In this document: positions 36,657 to 45,909 of the stretch, piece after piece | How positions within the stretch are numbered: the stretch's first letter is position 1 | Layout: each line of letters begins with the position of its first letter | DNA from: Aldehydirespirator sp965117015 | GTDB lineage: Bacteria; Actinomycetota; Acidimicrobiia; Acidimicrobiales; Aldehydirespiratoraceae | Length of the DNA stretch: 64,000 bases | NCBI GenBank assembly: GCA_965117015.1 | Contig: OZ220747.1 | Location: 1,116,001-1,180,000 of the forward strand | Direction of reading: 5' to 3' | The notes under the pieces: generated by a model | What the model was told of the DNA's origin: nothing | Seen by the model: the letters and a program-made list of their open reading frames with translations, nothing else | The model's database searches: none | Position numbers and translations under genes: made by a program

Positions 36657-37649
36657 TCAGGAATCCCCGTCGTCCTCCAGCATCGACGCCGACTTGGCCG
36701 CGATCCACTCGCCGGACACGACCGGCTCGTAGCGGGCGGGGCGCTCCGTCGTGATGGTGGTCGGGATGGTCTCGATGACGGCCCGGTACGACGGCTGGAA
36801 GAAGAACGGCACCGACATCCGGTCCCGGCCCCGGTCGGTGCCGTCGGGGATGACGACCCGGTGAAGGGTCGATACCCAGCGGTCGTTGGTCCAGCGGGCC
36901 ATCAGATCGCCCAGGTTCACCACGAAGCCGCCCGGCACCATCGGAACGTCGGCCCAACTGCCGTTGGCTCGGATCTGCAGGCCCGGTATCTGCTCGGCCG
37001 CCACGACGGTGAAGGCGCCGTAGTCGGTGTGGGCGCCGCGGCGCAACTGGCCCGGGCGGGTCGCCCCCGCCACCGGCGGGTACCAGTTGAACAGCAGCAG
37101 CGCGGTGTGGTCTTGCACCTTGTCGTCGAACCACTCCTCGGGCAGGTCCAGGGCCCGGGCGAAGATCGGCAGCATCTGCATGCAGAGCCGCTCCATTACC
37201 GCGTAATAGCGCTCGAAGAGCGGTCGCAGCCTCGAGGGTTCGTCCGGCCATCGATTGGGGCAGAACGTGGCCTCGGCGCCGGCGACGTAGGCCCGAGCCC
37301 GGATCTCGGGGTCGTCGAAGCGACCCACGTTGAAGGACTCGCACAGATCGGGCGGGGTCTCGTCGTCGCCAAGGGTGGCCGCCAGCGACGTGGTGTCGAG
37401 GCCGAGGAAGCCGCGGTAGTCCTCGAAGTTGGGCGGCGCCACCTTCTGCTTCTCCTCGAATGGAAGCTGGAAGAACTCCCGGGCCATGCCCATGGTCTCG
37501 TCCACCAGGGCCGGCGGCACACCATGCCCCATGGCCACGAAGAAGCCGCTGGCGACGCAGGCGTCGTCGACCGCCCGGGCCGCGGCCTCCATCCCGCCGG
37601 GATCGCCGGCCAGTGCGCCGGAGATGTCGACCGTCGGTACGGGGGACAC
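36657..37649 (-). CDS. Isopenicillin N synthase-like Fe(II)/2-oxoglutarate oxygenase
   Basis: A 330-aa member of the IPNS/DIOX family. The N-terminal DIOX_N region (VPTVDISGAL, ASGFFVAMGHGVP) is followed by the jelly roll with HTDYGAFTV (H-x-D) and the distal His in STLHRVVIP; an Arg-x-Ser-like RMSVPFF segment would hold 2-oxoglutarate. Family enzymes hydroxylate or desaturate small molecules, including xanthine-like and amino-acid-like substrates in fungi and bacteria. GTG 37649 lies 15 bp after the permease stop, so it is co-transcribed with the importer and probably acts on the imported compound. Confidence 0.9.
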   Translation of the reverse strand: MSPVPTVDISGALAGDPGGMEAAARAVDDACVASGFFVAMGHGVPPALVDETMGMAREFFQLPFEEKQKVAPPNFEDYRGFLGLDTTSLAATLGDDETPPDLCESFNVGRFDDPEIRARAYVAGAEATFCPNRWPDEPSRLRPLFERYYAVMERLCMQMLPIFARALDLPEEWFDDKVQDHTALLLFNWYPPVAGATRPGQLRRGAHTDYGAFTVVAAEQIPGLQIRANGSWADVPMVPGGFVVNLGDLMARWTNDRWVSTLHRVVIPDGTDRGRDRMSVPFFFQPSYRAVIETIPTTITTERPARYEPVVSGEWIAAKSASMLEDDGDS

Positions 37650-37664
37650 CGCGCCCGAGGGGTC

Positions 37665-38600
37665 TCAGGTCAAGCCGCGGACGAAGGGCTGAGCCAGCGC
37701 CCGGGGCTCGCGGGTGCGGTGGGCGAAGAAGGTCACGGTGACGATGGTCACCACGAACGGGGCGGCCGACAACAGCTCGGAGTTGAGCTCGTGGCCCACG
37801 GTGGGCAGGGTCAGCCGGAACGAGTTGACCGTGCCGAACAGCAGGCAGCCGCCTATCACGCCCCGCATGGTCCACCCGCCGAAGATGACCGCGGCGATCG
37901 CGATGAATCCCTGGCCCCCCACGACGGCGTCCTCGAACCGCCCGATCTGGCCCAGCACCAGGTAGCCGCCACCGAGTCCGCTCGTGAGCCCTGCGAGGTA
38001 GATCGACTCCCGGCGGCGCTTGTTGACGTCGATGCCCGACACGTCGGCCGACTGGGGGTTCTCTCCGACGGCCCGCACCTCCAGGCCCCACCGGGTGCGG
38101 TACAGCAGCCACCATGCGGCCGGGATCATCGGGTACACCAGGTACAGGGGCCACGGCTGGTTGAACAGGGCGTCGCCGATCAAGGGGATCTCCGACAGTG
38201 GACGGATCTCCAACCGGTGGGCCGCCCTCGACACTGGCTGGATGCTGGTGTTGAGGAAGCTGGCGATGCCCAGCACCAGGGTGTTGAGGGCCAGCCCGAC
38301 CACGAACTGGTTGGCGGTGAGCCGGTGGCTCATGTTGGCCTGCACCGACGCTACGACGACGCCGATGGCCATGGCGAACAGCAGACCGACCGTCACCGAC
38401 TCCGTGAGGTGCATTCCCAGAGCCCCCGCGAAGGCGCCGCCCAGGACCATGCCCTCCAGCGAGATGTTGAGGGTGCCGGCCTTCTCGGCGATGGTCTCGC
38501 CGATGGCCGCGAAGGCCAGCAGCGCGGCGAAGCGCATGGCACCCGAGTAGGTCACCTCGTTGGTGACCACATCACCGATGGCGGTGAAGAAGTCGCCCAT
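37665..38600 (-). CDS. ABC importer permease, BMP/nucleoside type (second permease)
   Basis: A 311-aa permease with about 8-9 membrane helices of the branched-chain amino acid/ribose permease superfamily. The GETIAEKAGTLNISLEGMVLGGAFAG stretch near residue 33 is the hallmark of the YufQ/NupQ branch that partners with BMP-type binding proteins, and EVRAVGENPQSADVSGI contains the coupling-loop EAA-like motif. The gene lies three bases after the first permease. Together they form the heterodimeric channel of the importer. Confidence 0.92.
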   Translation of the reverse strand: MGDFFTAIGDVVTNEVTYSGAMRFAALLAFAAIGETIAEKAGTLNISLEGMVLGGAFAGALGMHLTESVTVGLLFAMAIGVVVASVQANMSHRLTANQFVVGLALNTLVLGIASFLNTSIQPVSRAAHRLEIRPLSEIPLIGDALFNQPWPLYLVYPMIPAAWWLLYRTRWGLEVRAVGENPQSADVSGIDVNKRRRESIYLAGLTSGLGGGYLVLGQIGRFEDAVVGGQGFIAIAAVIFGGWTMRGVIGGCLLFGTVNSFRLTLPTVGHELNSELLSAAPFVVTIVTVTFFAHRTREPRALAQPFVRGLT

Positions 38601-38603
38601 AGC

Positions 38604-39758
38604 TCAGGTCCTGTCCCTGGTCGCGGCCAGCGCACGGCGGCGCTCGCGGATGAAAAGGATGGCCGGAGGCACCAGCAGGGCCAGCACCAGCAGAGCCAGC
38701 ACCACTTGGGAGATCTCGCGCTCGACCCCGGTGGCGGCCAAGAAGCCCGAGCCGGCTCGCAGTCCAGCGAAGCTGAAGGCCACCACCACGATCCCGACCG
38801 GGTGCGAACGGGCCACCAGCGCTACCAGCAGCCCCTCCCACCCAATGTTGTTGGCGAAGCCAGGTGTGAACCGGTAGTTGCCGAAGTCGCCGCCGGAGAG
38901 CATCATCGCCCCGGCCAGTCCCGCGCACGCCCCGGATATGAGCATGGCGGTGGTCCCGTACTTGACAGTGGACACCCCGGCCCGCGTCGCGGTGAGGGCG
39001 TTGCGGCCCAGCATTCTCATCCGGAAGCCCCACACACTGCGCTTGAACAGGAGAAACACGATCACAGCCATCAGCACCACCGCGATGGAGCTGATCGGGA
39101 AGTCGTTGCCCCAAATGTCGATACGGGGCAGCCGGGTGTCCGAGGCGAGCTGCTCGCTCACCTGGTTGCGCACCGAGCGATCCGCCCGGAACGGAGCCAG
39201 CAGCAGCCAGTCGACCTTCAGCGCGTAGCCGGTCGCCTGGGAGGCCACCGTGATCAGCAGCAACGTGGTGAGCACCTCCGGCACCCGCCGCCAGTACAGG
39301 AGCCAGCTGGCGATGCCTGCCCACATGGCTCCGGCAAGAGCGCCCACGATAAGCAGGCAGATCACCACGATCGGTCCGGGACCGCCCATGTTCACGCCGA
39401 CGTAGGCGGCGAAGGCGGTGCCCATCATCACCTGGCCCTCCTGGCCGATGTTGACCACACCGGCCCGGCCGTTGATGGCGGTCCCGAGGGCCACTACCAC
39501 CAGCGGGATGGCGATGCCGATGGTCTCGCCCCACCGCCCCGGGGCCCGCAAACTGCCGTCGAGCAGGGCCGAGAAGACGGCCTGCCACGAGCCTCCGGTC
39601 GTCCACACGATCAGAGCCGAAGCGAACAGGGCGACGATGATGCACGCGAGGTACATCGCCGCGGCCACCCCCGCCTCGCGGAGCCGGGACGGCGCGGCCG
39701 CCGCACCGGCCACGTCAGCACGGTCGACGGCCGACTGCAGCGCCCGCTGGTCGCTCAT
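38604..39758 (-). CDS. ABC importer permease, BMP/nucleoside type (first permease)
   Basis: A 384-aa permease of the YufP/NupP branch with about ten membrane helices. INGRAGVVNIGQEGQVMMG near residue 105 is the counterpart of the signature in the second permease, and MRMLGRNALTATRAGVST is the ATPase coupling loop. It has an N-terminal soluble stretch of about 25 residues before the first helix. The gene follows the ATPase gene by 14 bp. Confidence 0.92.
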   Translation of the reverse strand: MSDQRALQSAVDRADVAGAAAAPSRLREAGVAAAMYLACIIVALFASALIVWTTGGSWQAVFSALLDGSLRAPGRWGETIGIAIPLVVVALGTAINGRAGVVNIGQEGQVMMGTAFAAYVGVNMGGPGPIVVICLLIVGALAGAMWAGIASWLLYWRRVPEVLTTLLLITVASQATGYALKVDWLLLAPFRADRSVRNQVSEQLASDTRLPRIDIWGNDFPISSIAVVLMAVIVFLLFKRSVWGFRMRMLGRNALTATRAGVSTVKYGTTAMLISGACAGLAGAMMLSGGDFGNYRFTPGFANNIGWEGLLVALVARSHPVGIVVVAFSFAGLRAGSGFLAATGVEREISQVVLALLVLALLVPPAILFIRERRRALAATRDRT

Positions 39759-39772
39759 CCCCGCACCTCGAC

Positions 39773-41392
39773 CTAGGCCGCCTCAGTTCCGGCTTCGGCG
39801 CCACCCAGCAGGAGGCCGAGCTCCTCCAGGTCCACGTCGGCTCGGTCCATCTCTCCGATGATTCGGCCCCGGAACAGCACGACGACGCGGTCCGACAGCT
39901 GCAGGATCTCCTCCAACTCGTTCGAGATGAGCATCACCGCCACGCCGCTGTCTGCCACTTGGCGGAGACGGTCGGTCATCCACTCGATGGCGCCGACATC
40001 GAGTCCCCGGGTCGGCTGGGACGCGACCAGCACCTTGGGCGAGTAGCTCAGTTCCCGAGCCAGCACCACTCGCTGCTGGTTGCCGCCCGAGAGCGACCAG
40101 AACGGGGCGTCGGGACCGGCCGTGTGGATGTCGAAGTCCTCGATGAGTCGGGCTGCGTCCCGCCGCATCACCGCCGGGTCGTAGATCCCGCGCTTGGCGA
40201 TCCGCTCGATGTCCACCAGGAACAGGTTCTCGGCCACGGTCATGTCCAGCACGCAGCCGGAGGAATGGCGGTCCTCGGGGATGACGGCCACCCCCGCGTC
40301 GGACATGGCGCCCGGCTTTCCCGGCTCTACCTTGACGCCGTCCACCTCAATGGTGCCCGCGTCGGCGTCCAGCAGGCTCGACAGCAGGTCGGTCAGCGCG
40401 GCCTGGCCGTTGCCCTCCACCCCCGCCACTCCGACGATCTCGGAGTCGAACACGTCGACGCTCAGGCCGTCGAGGGAGATCCGACCGTCGGGACCCCGGG
40501 CCACGACGTCGCGAAGACGGAGTGCGGGCATTCGGGTTCCGGACCCACCGTCGACGGCATCGGACTCAGCGTCCCGAGAGGCCTCACCGTCTCCCGCGCC
40601 GGCCGCGACCGTCTCTATCAGGCCGAGAGCCGATGCCTCCGAGCGAAGCGACACCTCCCGTCCGACCATGGCCCGGGCCAGCATCGGCGCATCCGCCTCA
40701 GAGGTCTCCATGCGCTGTACGACCGACCCAGCCCGCATGATGGTCACCTCGTCAGTGGCGTGGAGGATCTCGTCAAGCTTGTGGCTCACCAGCGCCACCG
40801 CCCGGTTCTCCTCCCGAACGGCCAGACGCAGCACATCGAACAGCCGCTCCGACTCGCCCGGAGTGAGCACTGAGGTCGGCTCGTCGAAGATCAGAATGCT
40901 GGGATCGCGGCGCAGGCACTTGATGATCTCGACGCGCTGGCGGACCCCGGCCGAGAGATCACCGACCTTGGCGTCGGGGTTCACCCCCAGGCCGTAGCGC
41001 TCGCTGATCTCGGCCACCCTCTGGCGGGCCGCGGCCGCGTCGAACCGGCCGGTGTCGCCCAGCATCACGTTCTCCCACACCGTGAGCGGCTCCACCAGGC
41101 TGAAGTGCTGGTGGACCATGCCGATGCCGCGGGTGGCGGCGTCGTGGGGATCCCGTATCTGGCAGCGCTCGCCGTCCACCTCGATGGTGCCGCTGTCGGG
41201 GAGCACCAGTCCGATGAGCACCTTCATGAGGGTGGACTTGCCCGCGCCGTTCTCTCCGAGGATGCCGTGTATCCGGCCCCGATGAAGAGTCAAGTCGACG
41301 TGGTCGCAGGCCACGATGGCCCCGAACGACTTGGATATCGAGGAGAGGCGGACGGCGGGAACCTCCGTTCCCGCCGTCCGTTGATCAGCCAT
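39773..41392 (-). CDS. ABC importer ATPase with two nucleotide-binding domains (BMP/ribose type)
   Basis: A 539-aa tandem ATPase. Domain 1 (about 8-240) has Walker A GENGAGKST, signature LSAGVRQRVEI and Walker B LIFDEPTSVL. Domain 2 (about 280-525) has a degenerate Walker A (GVEGNGQAAL), a full signature LSGGNQQRVVL and Walker B VASQPTRGLD; this asymmetry is normal for YufO and RbsA proteins. A non-conserved acidic linker of about 25 residues separates the two. It powers import of the ligand bound by the lipoprotein encoded next upstream. Confidence 0.94.
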   Translation of the reverse strand: MADQRTAGTEVPAVRLSSISKSFGAIVACDHVDLTLHRGRIHGILGENGAGKSTLMKVLIGLVLPDSGTIEVDGERCQIRDPHDAATRGIGMVHQHFSLVEPLTVWENVMLGDTGRFDAAAARQRVAEISERYGLGVNPDAKVGDLSAGVRQRVEIIKCLRRDPSILIFDEPTSVLTPGESERLFDVLRLAVREENRAVALVSHKLDEILHATDEVTIMRAGSVVQRMETSEADAPMLARAMVGREVSLRSEASALGLIETVAAGAGDGEASRDAESDAVDGGSGTRMPALRLRDVVARGPDGRISLDGLSVDVFDSEIVGVAGVEGNGQAALTDLLSSLLDADAGTIEVDGVKVEPGKPGAMSDAGVAVIPEDRHSSGCVLDMTVAENLFLVDIERIAKRGIYDPAVMRRDAARLIEDFDIHTAGPDAPFWSLSGGNQQRVVLARELSYSPKVLVASQPTRGLDVGAIEWMTDRLRQVADSGVAVMLISNELEEILQLSDRVVVLFRGRIIGEMDRADVDLEELGLLLGGAEAGTEAA

Positions 41393-41430
41393 ATGGCGAC
41401 CTCTCGGGTGTGGTTGCCCTCAGGACGCGC

Positions 41431-42717
41431 TCAGGCGTCCGAGCAGGTCAGCGGTGCCTCCATCTCGACGCCGCCGTAGGCGATCGCCCTGATGGCGTCG
41501 AACTCGGCCAGGCAGTAGCCGTTCCAGACATCGGCGTGGGCCTGGTCCAGCTGCTCCTTCTGTTCCGGCGTGGGATCGCAGATCAACGCGCCGACCTCCG
41601 CGTCGCGGCCGACCGCGAACTTGTAGATGTCGCCCTCTACGAACGCTCCGGACACGATGAGCGGGAACACGGCCCGGGCGAAGTCGCCGCCGTCGAACAG
41701 CGCGGCCATGTCCCATTGCAGATCGGTCCGGGAGCACACGTCGGACGCGCCCGCGCTCGTCACCGGGATGCCATGCTCGTTGGCCAGCTGGACCAGGGGC
41801 TCGTGGGCCCCGCCCAGGTACGGGTAGACGAGGTCCATCCCGGCGTCGAGGGCGACGTTGAACGCCTCGGTGGCTCCGGCCACGTTGTCGAAGTCGAAGG
41901 GGAAGTTGCCCGTCGGCGTGTAGACCACGTCGAAGCTGGGATCCACGGCCTTGAGGCCCAGACGCATCGCCAACTCGGTCTCGACTTCGAAGCCCAGGTC
42001 GCAGCAGCCGATCATGTACGCGGTGTCGCCACCGTGCTCCTGGAGGAGCAGGCCGGCAGCGACGCCGACGACGTACTCGATCTCGGCGCCGTCGTTGGTG
42101 CTGAGGGCCACCCCGTCCATCTGCGGGAATCCGGTGCCGCAGTTGCAGTACCAGAAGATGTCGGGGTACTGCGCCACCAGGTCGGGCAGCGGATCTGAGA
42201 TCTCACCCGCTCCGACCGCGATGATGTCGACGCCCTGCGCGGCCAGGTTCTCCAACTCGGTGGCGGCCACCGCCGGCTCGATGTTGTCGACCACGATCGG
42301 CGGCTCCCAGCCCTGCGCCGCCGAGATGTCCTCGGCTGCGTCTACCAGGGCCTGGTAGTAGGCCCCGTCGTCGCGGGGGCCGGCCGCGGCCACGCCGAGG
42401 ATCACCTTGCCGTCGCCGTTGGTGTCCATGTCGAGGGTCGCGATGGTCTCTATGTCGCCCTCCTCGATTGCCTCGGTGATGGCCTCTTCCTCAGCCATCG
42501 GCTCTTCCTCAGCCATCGGCTCTTCCTCAGCCATCGGCTCTTCCTCAGCCATCGGCTCCTCTTCGTCAGCGGCCGTCGGCGCATCGTCCGCTGGGGCAGG
42601 AGCCGTCTCGGTCACCGCGCTCGTGTCGTCTGCGTCGTCGTCGCCGCCGCAGGACGCGGCAAGCAGACCGAACACCGCCGTCACGGCTGCGATCCAGAAA
42701 ATCGTGTGTCGTTTCAT
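41431..42717 (-). CDS. BMP-family ABC transporter substrate-binding lipoprotein
   Basis: A 428-aa exported lipoprotein. The signal peptide ends at the lipobox LLAASC (Cys23), followed by an acidic spacer containing four PMAEEE repeats (about residues 55-78). The mature domain is a basic-membrane-protein type periplasmic fold: VAAAGPRDDGAYYQALVDAA, VVDNIEP, IAVGAGEISDPLPDLVAQYPDIFW and IGCCDLGFEVE. BMP proteins bind purine or pyrimidine nucleosides, sometimes autoinducers or other small ligands. The gene has a TCCTCC-complement ribosome site and a palindrome upstream and starts the transporter operon. Confidence 0.93.
   Translation of the reverse strand: MKRHTIFWIAAVTAVFGLLAASCGGDDDADDTSAVTETAPAPADDAPTAADEEEPMAEEEPMAEEEPMAEEEPMAEEEAITEAIEEGDIETIATLDMDTNGDGKVILGVAAAGPRDDGAYYQALVDAAEDISAAQGWEPPIVVDNIEPAVAATELENLAAQGVDIIAVGAGEISDPLPDLVAQYPDIFWYCNCGTGFPQMDGVALSTNDGAEIEYVVGVAAGLLLQEHGGDTAYMIGCCDLGFEVETELAMRLGLKAVDPSFDVVYTPTGNFPFDFDNVAGATEAFNVALDAGMDLVYPYLGGAHEPLVQLANEHGIPVTSAGASDVCSRTDLQWDMAALFDGGDFARAVFPLIVSGAFVEGDIYKFAVGRDAEVGALICDPTPEQKEQLDQAHADVWNGYCLAEFDAIRAIAYGGVEMEAPLTCSDA
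42484..42555. repeat. Four perfect 18-bp tandem repeats inside the BMP lipoprotein gene
   Basis: Four identical copies of CTCTTCCTCAGCCATCGG (42484-42501, 42502-42519, 42520-42537, 42538-42555), partially continued on each side. On the coding strand each unit encodes PMAEEE, giving an acidic flexible spacer between the lipid anchor and the binding domain. The units are identical at the DNA level, so copy number may vary by slippage and would alter only spacer length, since 18 is a multiple of 3. Confidence 0.95.
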
Positions 42718-42752
42718 GTTTCCTCCAGTGTGTGGAACCGCGTTGCGTGCCG

Positions 42753-42769
42753 TTGTCTGACAATCAGAC
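42753..42769. promoter_or_regulatory. Overlapping palindromes upstream of the BMP transporter operon
   Basis: GTCTGACAATCAGAC (42755-42769) has 6-bp inverted arms around CAA, and TTGTCTGACAA (42753-42763) is a second palindrome with 5-bp arms. Both lie 36-52 bp upstream of the lipoprotein start. The TTGTCnGACAA form resembles GntR/FadR-type operators, so ligand-responsive repression of the importer is plausible. No regulator gene is adjacent. Confidence 0.5.
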
Positions 42770-42827
42770 CCATCGACGAGCGGACGTTACCACTAGCCCA
42801 TCTTTACTGTCTCGCCGGGCCACACCC

Positions 42828-43688
42828 CTAATCGTCGAATTGGGCGCGGCGCCAGGCCAGTGCAGCCTTCAGGCCGTCGCGGGCTGCCCGGTCCCGGAAC
42901 TCTTTGCCGACCCCGGTCTCCGCCGCGTAGACCGGGGCCACTACGTCAAGCCCGGCGTGGATGGCTGATCGGAACCCGGCCGCATCAGCGCCCCGGTTGA
43001 TGCCCAGCTTGGCCGCAGCCAGAGCCTCGGGGGCGATCAGCGCCATGCGATGGGCGTAGGCCAGGGTCTCGGTGCGCAATTCCTCGGCGGGGACGACCCG
43101 GTTGACCATGCCCAGCTCCAGCGCGGTGGGAGCATCGATCAAGTCACCCAGGTAGTGGAGCTCCCGGGCCCGCTTGTAGCCGATGATCCAAGGCATGATC
43201 AGCCCGGGGCCGGGGTCGGAGAACCGGACCTCGGGCTCCCCAAAGACTGCGTCCGAGGCCGCGATGGTGATGTCGCACAGCAGAGCGATCTCACATCCCC
43301 CGCCCACCGCATGGCCCTGGACCGAGGCGATAACCGGCTTGTGCAGGTACCAGTGGGCCAGCATGAACTCGAGCCCCTCGGCCAGCATGGCGTGCCTCGA
43401 CAGGGCGTCATGGCCATAGACCTTCTGGCCCGGCTCCGGCTTCGCCCCGGAGATGTCGAATCCCACACAGAAGCTGCGGCCCTCCGATCGCAGCACCACG
43501 ACGCTGGTGGACTCGTCTGCCTCAGCGGTCCGCAGCGCGTCCCACCAGGCGTGCATCAGCCGGGGGCTGATCGCATTGAGCTTGTCGGGCCGGTTGACGG
43601 TGATGATGCCCACCGGACCGTCGGTCTCATAGAGAACAAGATCGGAGGGCGCCTTCCGACTCTCAGATCCTTCTGGGTCAGCAGCCAT
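42828..43688 (-). CDS. Enoyl-CoA hydratase/isomerase family protein
   Basis: A 286-aa crotonase-fold protein. The CoA-binding and oxyanion segments are SFCVGFDISG near residue 72 and QGHAVGGGCEIALLCD near 123. The catalytic Glu positions map to GEPEVRFSDPGPG, where the first Glu is present but the second is Asp-flanked, so hydratase activity rather than another crotonase activity is not certain. The start overlaps the end of the acyl-CoA synthetase gene by 11 bp, implying an operon. It would act on an acyl-CoA made by that synthetase. Confidence 0.87.
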   Translation of the reverse strand: MAADPEGSESRKAPSDLVLYETDGPVGIITVNRPDKLNAISPRLMHAWWDALRTAEADESTSVVVLRSEGRSFCVGFDISGAKPEPGQKVYGHDALSRHAMLAEGLEFMLAHWYLHKPVIASVQGHAVGGGCEIALLCDITIAASDAVFGEPEVRFSDPGPGLIMPWIIGYKRARELHYLGDLIDAPTALELGMVNRVVPAEELRTETLAYAHRMALIAPEALAAAKLGINRGADAAGFRSAIHAGLDVVAPVYAAETGVGKEFRDRAARDGLKAALAWRRAQFDD

Positions 43689-45819
43689 GGCTCTCCTCTT
43701 CGGGTCCTGCTGATCTGGGCACGATCAGGGCGTCGACTGCCGCGCAGCCCCGCCCGTCGGACAGCACAACCACCGGATTGAGGTCGACCTCGGCCAGGTG
43801 TTCCCGTTCGGCCCAGGCGAAGCCGGCCAGCGCCTCGATGCACTCGACCAGAGCGTCGACATCGGCCCGCGGCTGCCCTCTGAAACCCGACAGCATCCGG
43901 GACAGCCGGGGCGACTCCGAGACCATGTCGGCCGCGTCCCCGACGCCGAGCGGAAGCACGCGCAGAGCCACCTCGCCCGGTTCGGACAGGTCGGCGGCGA
44001 CGCCACCGGGGCCGAGGGCCAGCGTCAAGCCGAAGTCCGCGTCTCGGCTCACTCCGACGAGCGCCTCGACACCACCGGCGACCATCTCCTGTACCAGCAC
44101 GCCGGCTGCGTCGAGACCCTGCTCCTCAATGCTGGCGGCCAGGTCGTCCCAGGCCTGTTCCAGGGACTCGGAGTCGACGATCCCAAGCTTGACCAGATCG
44201 AGGTCCCACTTGTGCGCAACGCGGTCCGACAACGCCTTCAATGCGACGGGGAACCCCACCTCAGCCGCTGCTCTCCGGGCCTCAGCCATGCTCGTCACCA
44301 GTTGCTCCCGGGCGACGGGCACGCCGTAGCCCGCCAGAACCCGCTTGCAGTCGTGCTCGTGGATTGCCGGCCGTCCGCCGTCCGCCAGCAACGCGGCCAC
44401 CCGGTGCTGGCTGGGCGTGCCGTCCAGCACCGGCCGGGGCTTCCAGAGCGAGAAATCGGCTAACCGCGCGATGGCCGACAGGCCCTGGCGCAGGCCCCCC
44501 AGCGTGGCGCCGCCCCCTTGGGCCAGCAGCTCCACCTGGGTGCGGTGCATGAGCCCGGGGCGGGTGTTGAGCTGGTAGTGCGGCTTCTTGCTGGCGGCCG
44601 CGGATGCGGCCAGCCAGGGGGTGTAGGCCCGGCCGAAGTCCCAGCCGCCCATCGGCTGACCGTCGAAGGCGTCGTTGGGGAACACCACCACATCGATGTC
44701 GTCGCTCGCTCGGGCCACCTCCAGCGCCTTGGGAAGGTTGGTCTCGAAATGGCCGCTGCCCCACGCGTCCAGCGGGTTGCCATCCCCCGACACCGGCCCC
44801 ATGAAGCTCTCCACCGCGTTGCGGTCCGCCGCAGACAGCCGGGGCAGCTCGATCCCGACCGTGGGCGCGGTGTCGAGCATGAGTTCCACCAGCCCTCCCG
44901 AAGCCGTCACCACCGACGCCCGGTTACCGGCCGGCAGGTGCGCGGCCTGGCAGGCGGCCAGGATCTCGGTCAGCTCGTCGAGGCCGTCCACCTCTATGGC
45001 CCGGTGGGCTCGCAGGAGCGCCGAGAAGACGGGCGCGGAGCCGCATAGCGCACCGGTGTGGCTGGTAACGGCCCGCTGGGATCGGGTGGTGCGCCCTGCC
45101 TTCAGAACGACGACCGGCTTGCCGGCCGTCGCCGCCCGGTCGAGAGCGGCCACAAAGCCCTCGGGGTCGGCGATGTACTCGCTGAATAATGCGATCACCT
45201 CAGTGCAGGGATCGTCGACGAGGTGATCGATGTAGTCGGCGGTGGTCGCTACGGCCTCGTTGCCCGATGAGACGATGGTGGAGAATCCGAACCGGCGGGT
45301 ATCGCTCATCAGCCCGATGCACACCGAGCCGCTCTGGGACACAAGACCCACGTTCCCGTGCAACTGGCCCGGGTCGTGGACGAGCTGCGCGTAGGCGGCG
45401 GTGGCCCCCGCTGGATTGAGGAACCCCATGCAGTTCGGTCCGCACAGCGCGATGCCTGCGCTGCGGCTGATGGCCGCGATCTCGGCCTGGAGTTCTTTCC
45501 CGCTCGGCCCCGCCTCGGCGAAGCCGCCGTCGAAGATGACCGCACCGGCGGCGCCGATGCCCGGCAGGAGCCGGTAGGACTCCAGCACCCGGTGGGCTCC
45601 CACGCAGAACACCACCACATCCGGTGCTGCGTCGAGGTCCGTCAGTGACGGCCGGCATTCGAGGCCGAGCACTTCGGTGTACTTGGGGTTGACGGGGGCG
45701 ATGGTCCCGCTGAACCCGATGTTCCTGAGGTTCTCCACCACCGAGCGGCCGATCGAAGGGTTCTCGGACGCGCCGACCACCGCCACCGACGACGGGTTGA
45801 GCAGCGCCTCGACGTCCAC
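43678..45819 (-). CDS. ADP-forming acyl-CoA synthetase (fused alpha-beta) / acetate-CoA ligase family
   Basis: A 713-aa protein with the order CoA-binding domain (VAVVGASENPSIGRSV, residues 10-25), succinyl-CoA-synthetase-like flavodoxin domains with LVSQSGSVC and the phospho-His loop SHTGALCGS near residue 255, then a C-terminal ATP-grasp domain (about 490-700; FPVALKALSDRVAHKWDLDLVKLGI). Such enzymes make acyl-CoA from ATP and acid, or the reverse with ADP. They occur in archaea and many actinobacteria. The ATP-grasp part is on the C-terminal side, as in ACD beta fusions and Pat-like proteins, but no GNAT domain is present. The start at 45819 is divergent from the molybdenum hydroxylase gene at 45910. 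Confidence 0.9.
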   Translation of the reverse strand: MDVEALLNPSSVAVVGASENPSIGRSVVENLRNIGFSGTIAPVNPKYTEVLGLECRPSLTDLDAAPDVVVFCVGAHRVLESYRLLPGIGAAGAVIFDGGFAEAGPSGKELQAEIAAISRSAGIALCGPNCMGFLNPAGATAAYAQLVHDPGQLHGNVGLVSQSGSVCIGLMSDTRRFGFSTIVSSGNEAVATTADYIDHLVDDPCTEVIALFSEYIADPEGFVAALDRAATAGKPVVVLKAGRTTRSQRAVTSHTGALCGSAPVFSALLRAHRAIEVDGLDELTEILAACQAAHLPAGNRASVVTASGGLVELMLDTAPTVGIELPRLSAADRNAVESFMGPVSGDGNPLDAWGSGHFETNLPKALEVARASDDIDVVVFPNDAFDGQPMGGWDFGRAYTPWLAASAAASKKPHYQLNTRPGLMHRTQVELLAQGGGATLGGLRQGLSAIARLADFSLWKPRPVLDGTPSQHRVAALLADGGRPAIHEHDCKRVLAGYGVPVAREQLVTSMAEARRAAAEVGFPVALKALSDRVAHKWDLDLVKLGIVDSESLEQAWDDLAASIEEQGLDAAGVLVQEMVAGGVEALVGVSRDADFGLTLALGPGGVAADLSEPGEVALRVLPLGVGDAADMVSESPRLSRMLSGFRGQPRADVDALVECIEALAGFAWAEREHLAEVDLNPVVVLSDGRGCAAVDALIVPRSAGPEEESHGC

Positions 45820-45909
45820 CGGCGCGGACGCTAGTGGGCCGCGCCGACAACGGCCGACGCGGCGCGACCGGCTTCCACTTGCCGGAACAGCCCCCTACAG
45901 TCGCGGGGC

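Noticed and set aside
36321..39776. 1151-codon open frame on the plus strand across the ABC permease and 2OG oxygenase genes
   Set aside because: His/Gln/Arg-rich nonsense composition, antisense to several well-supported genes.
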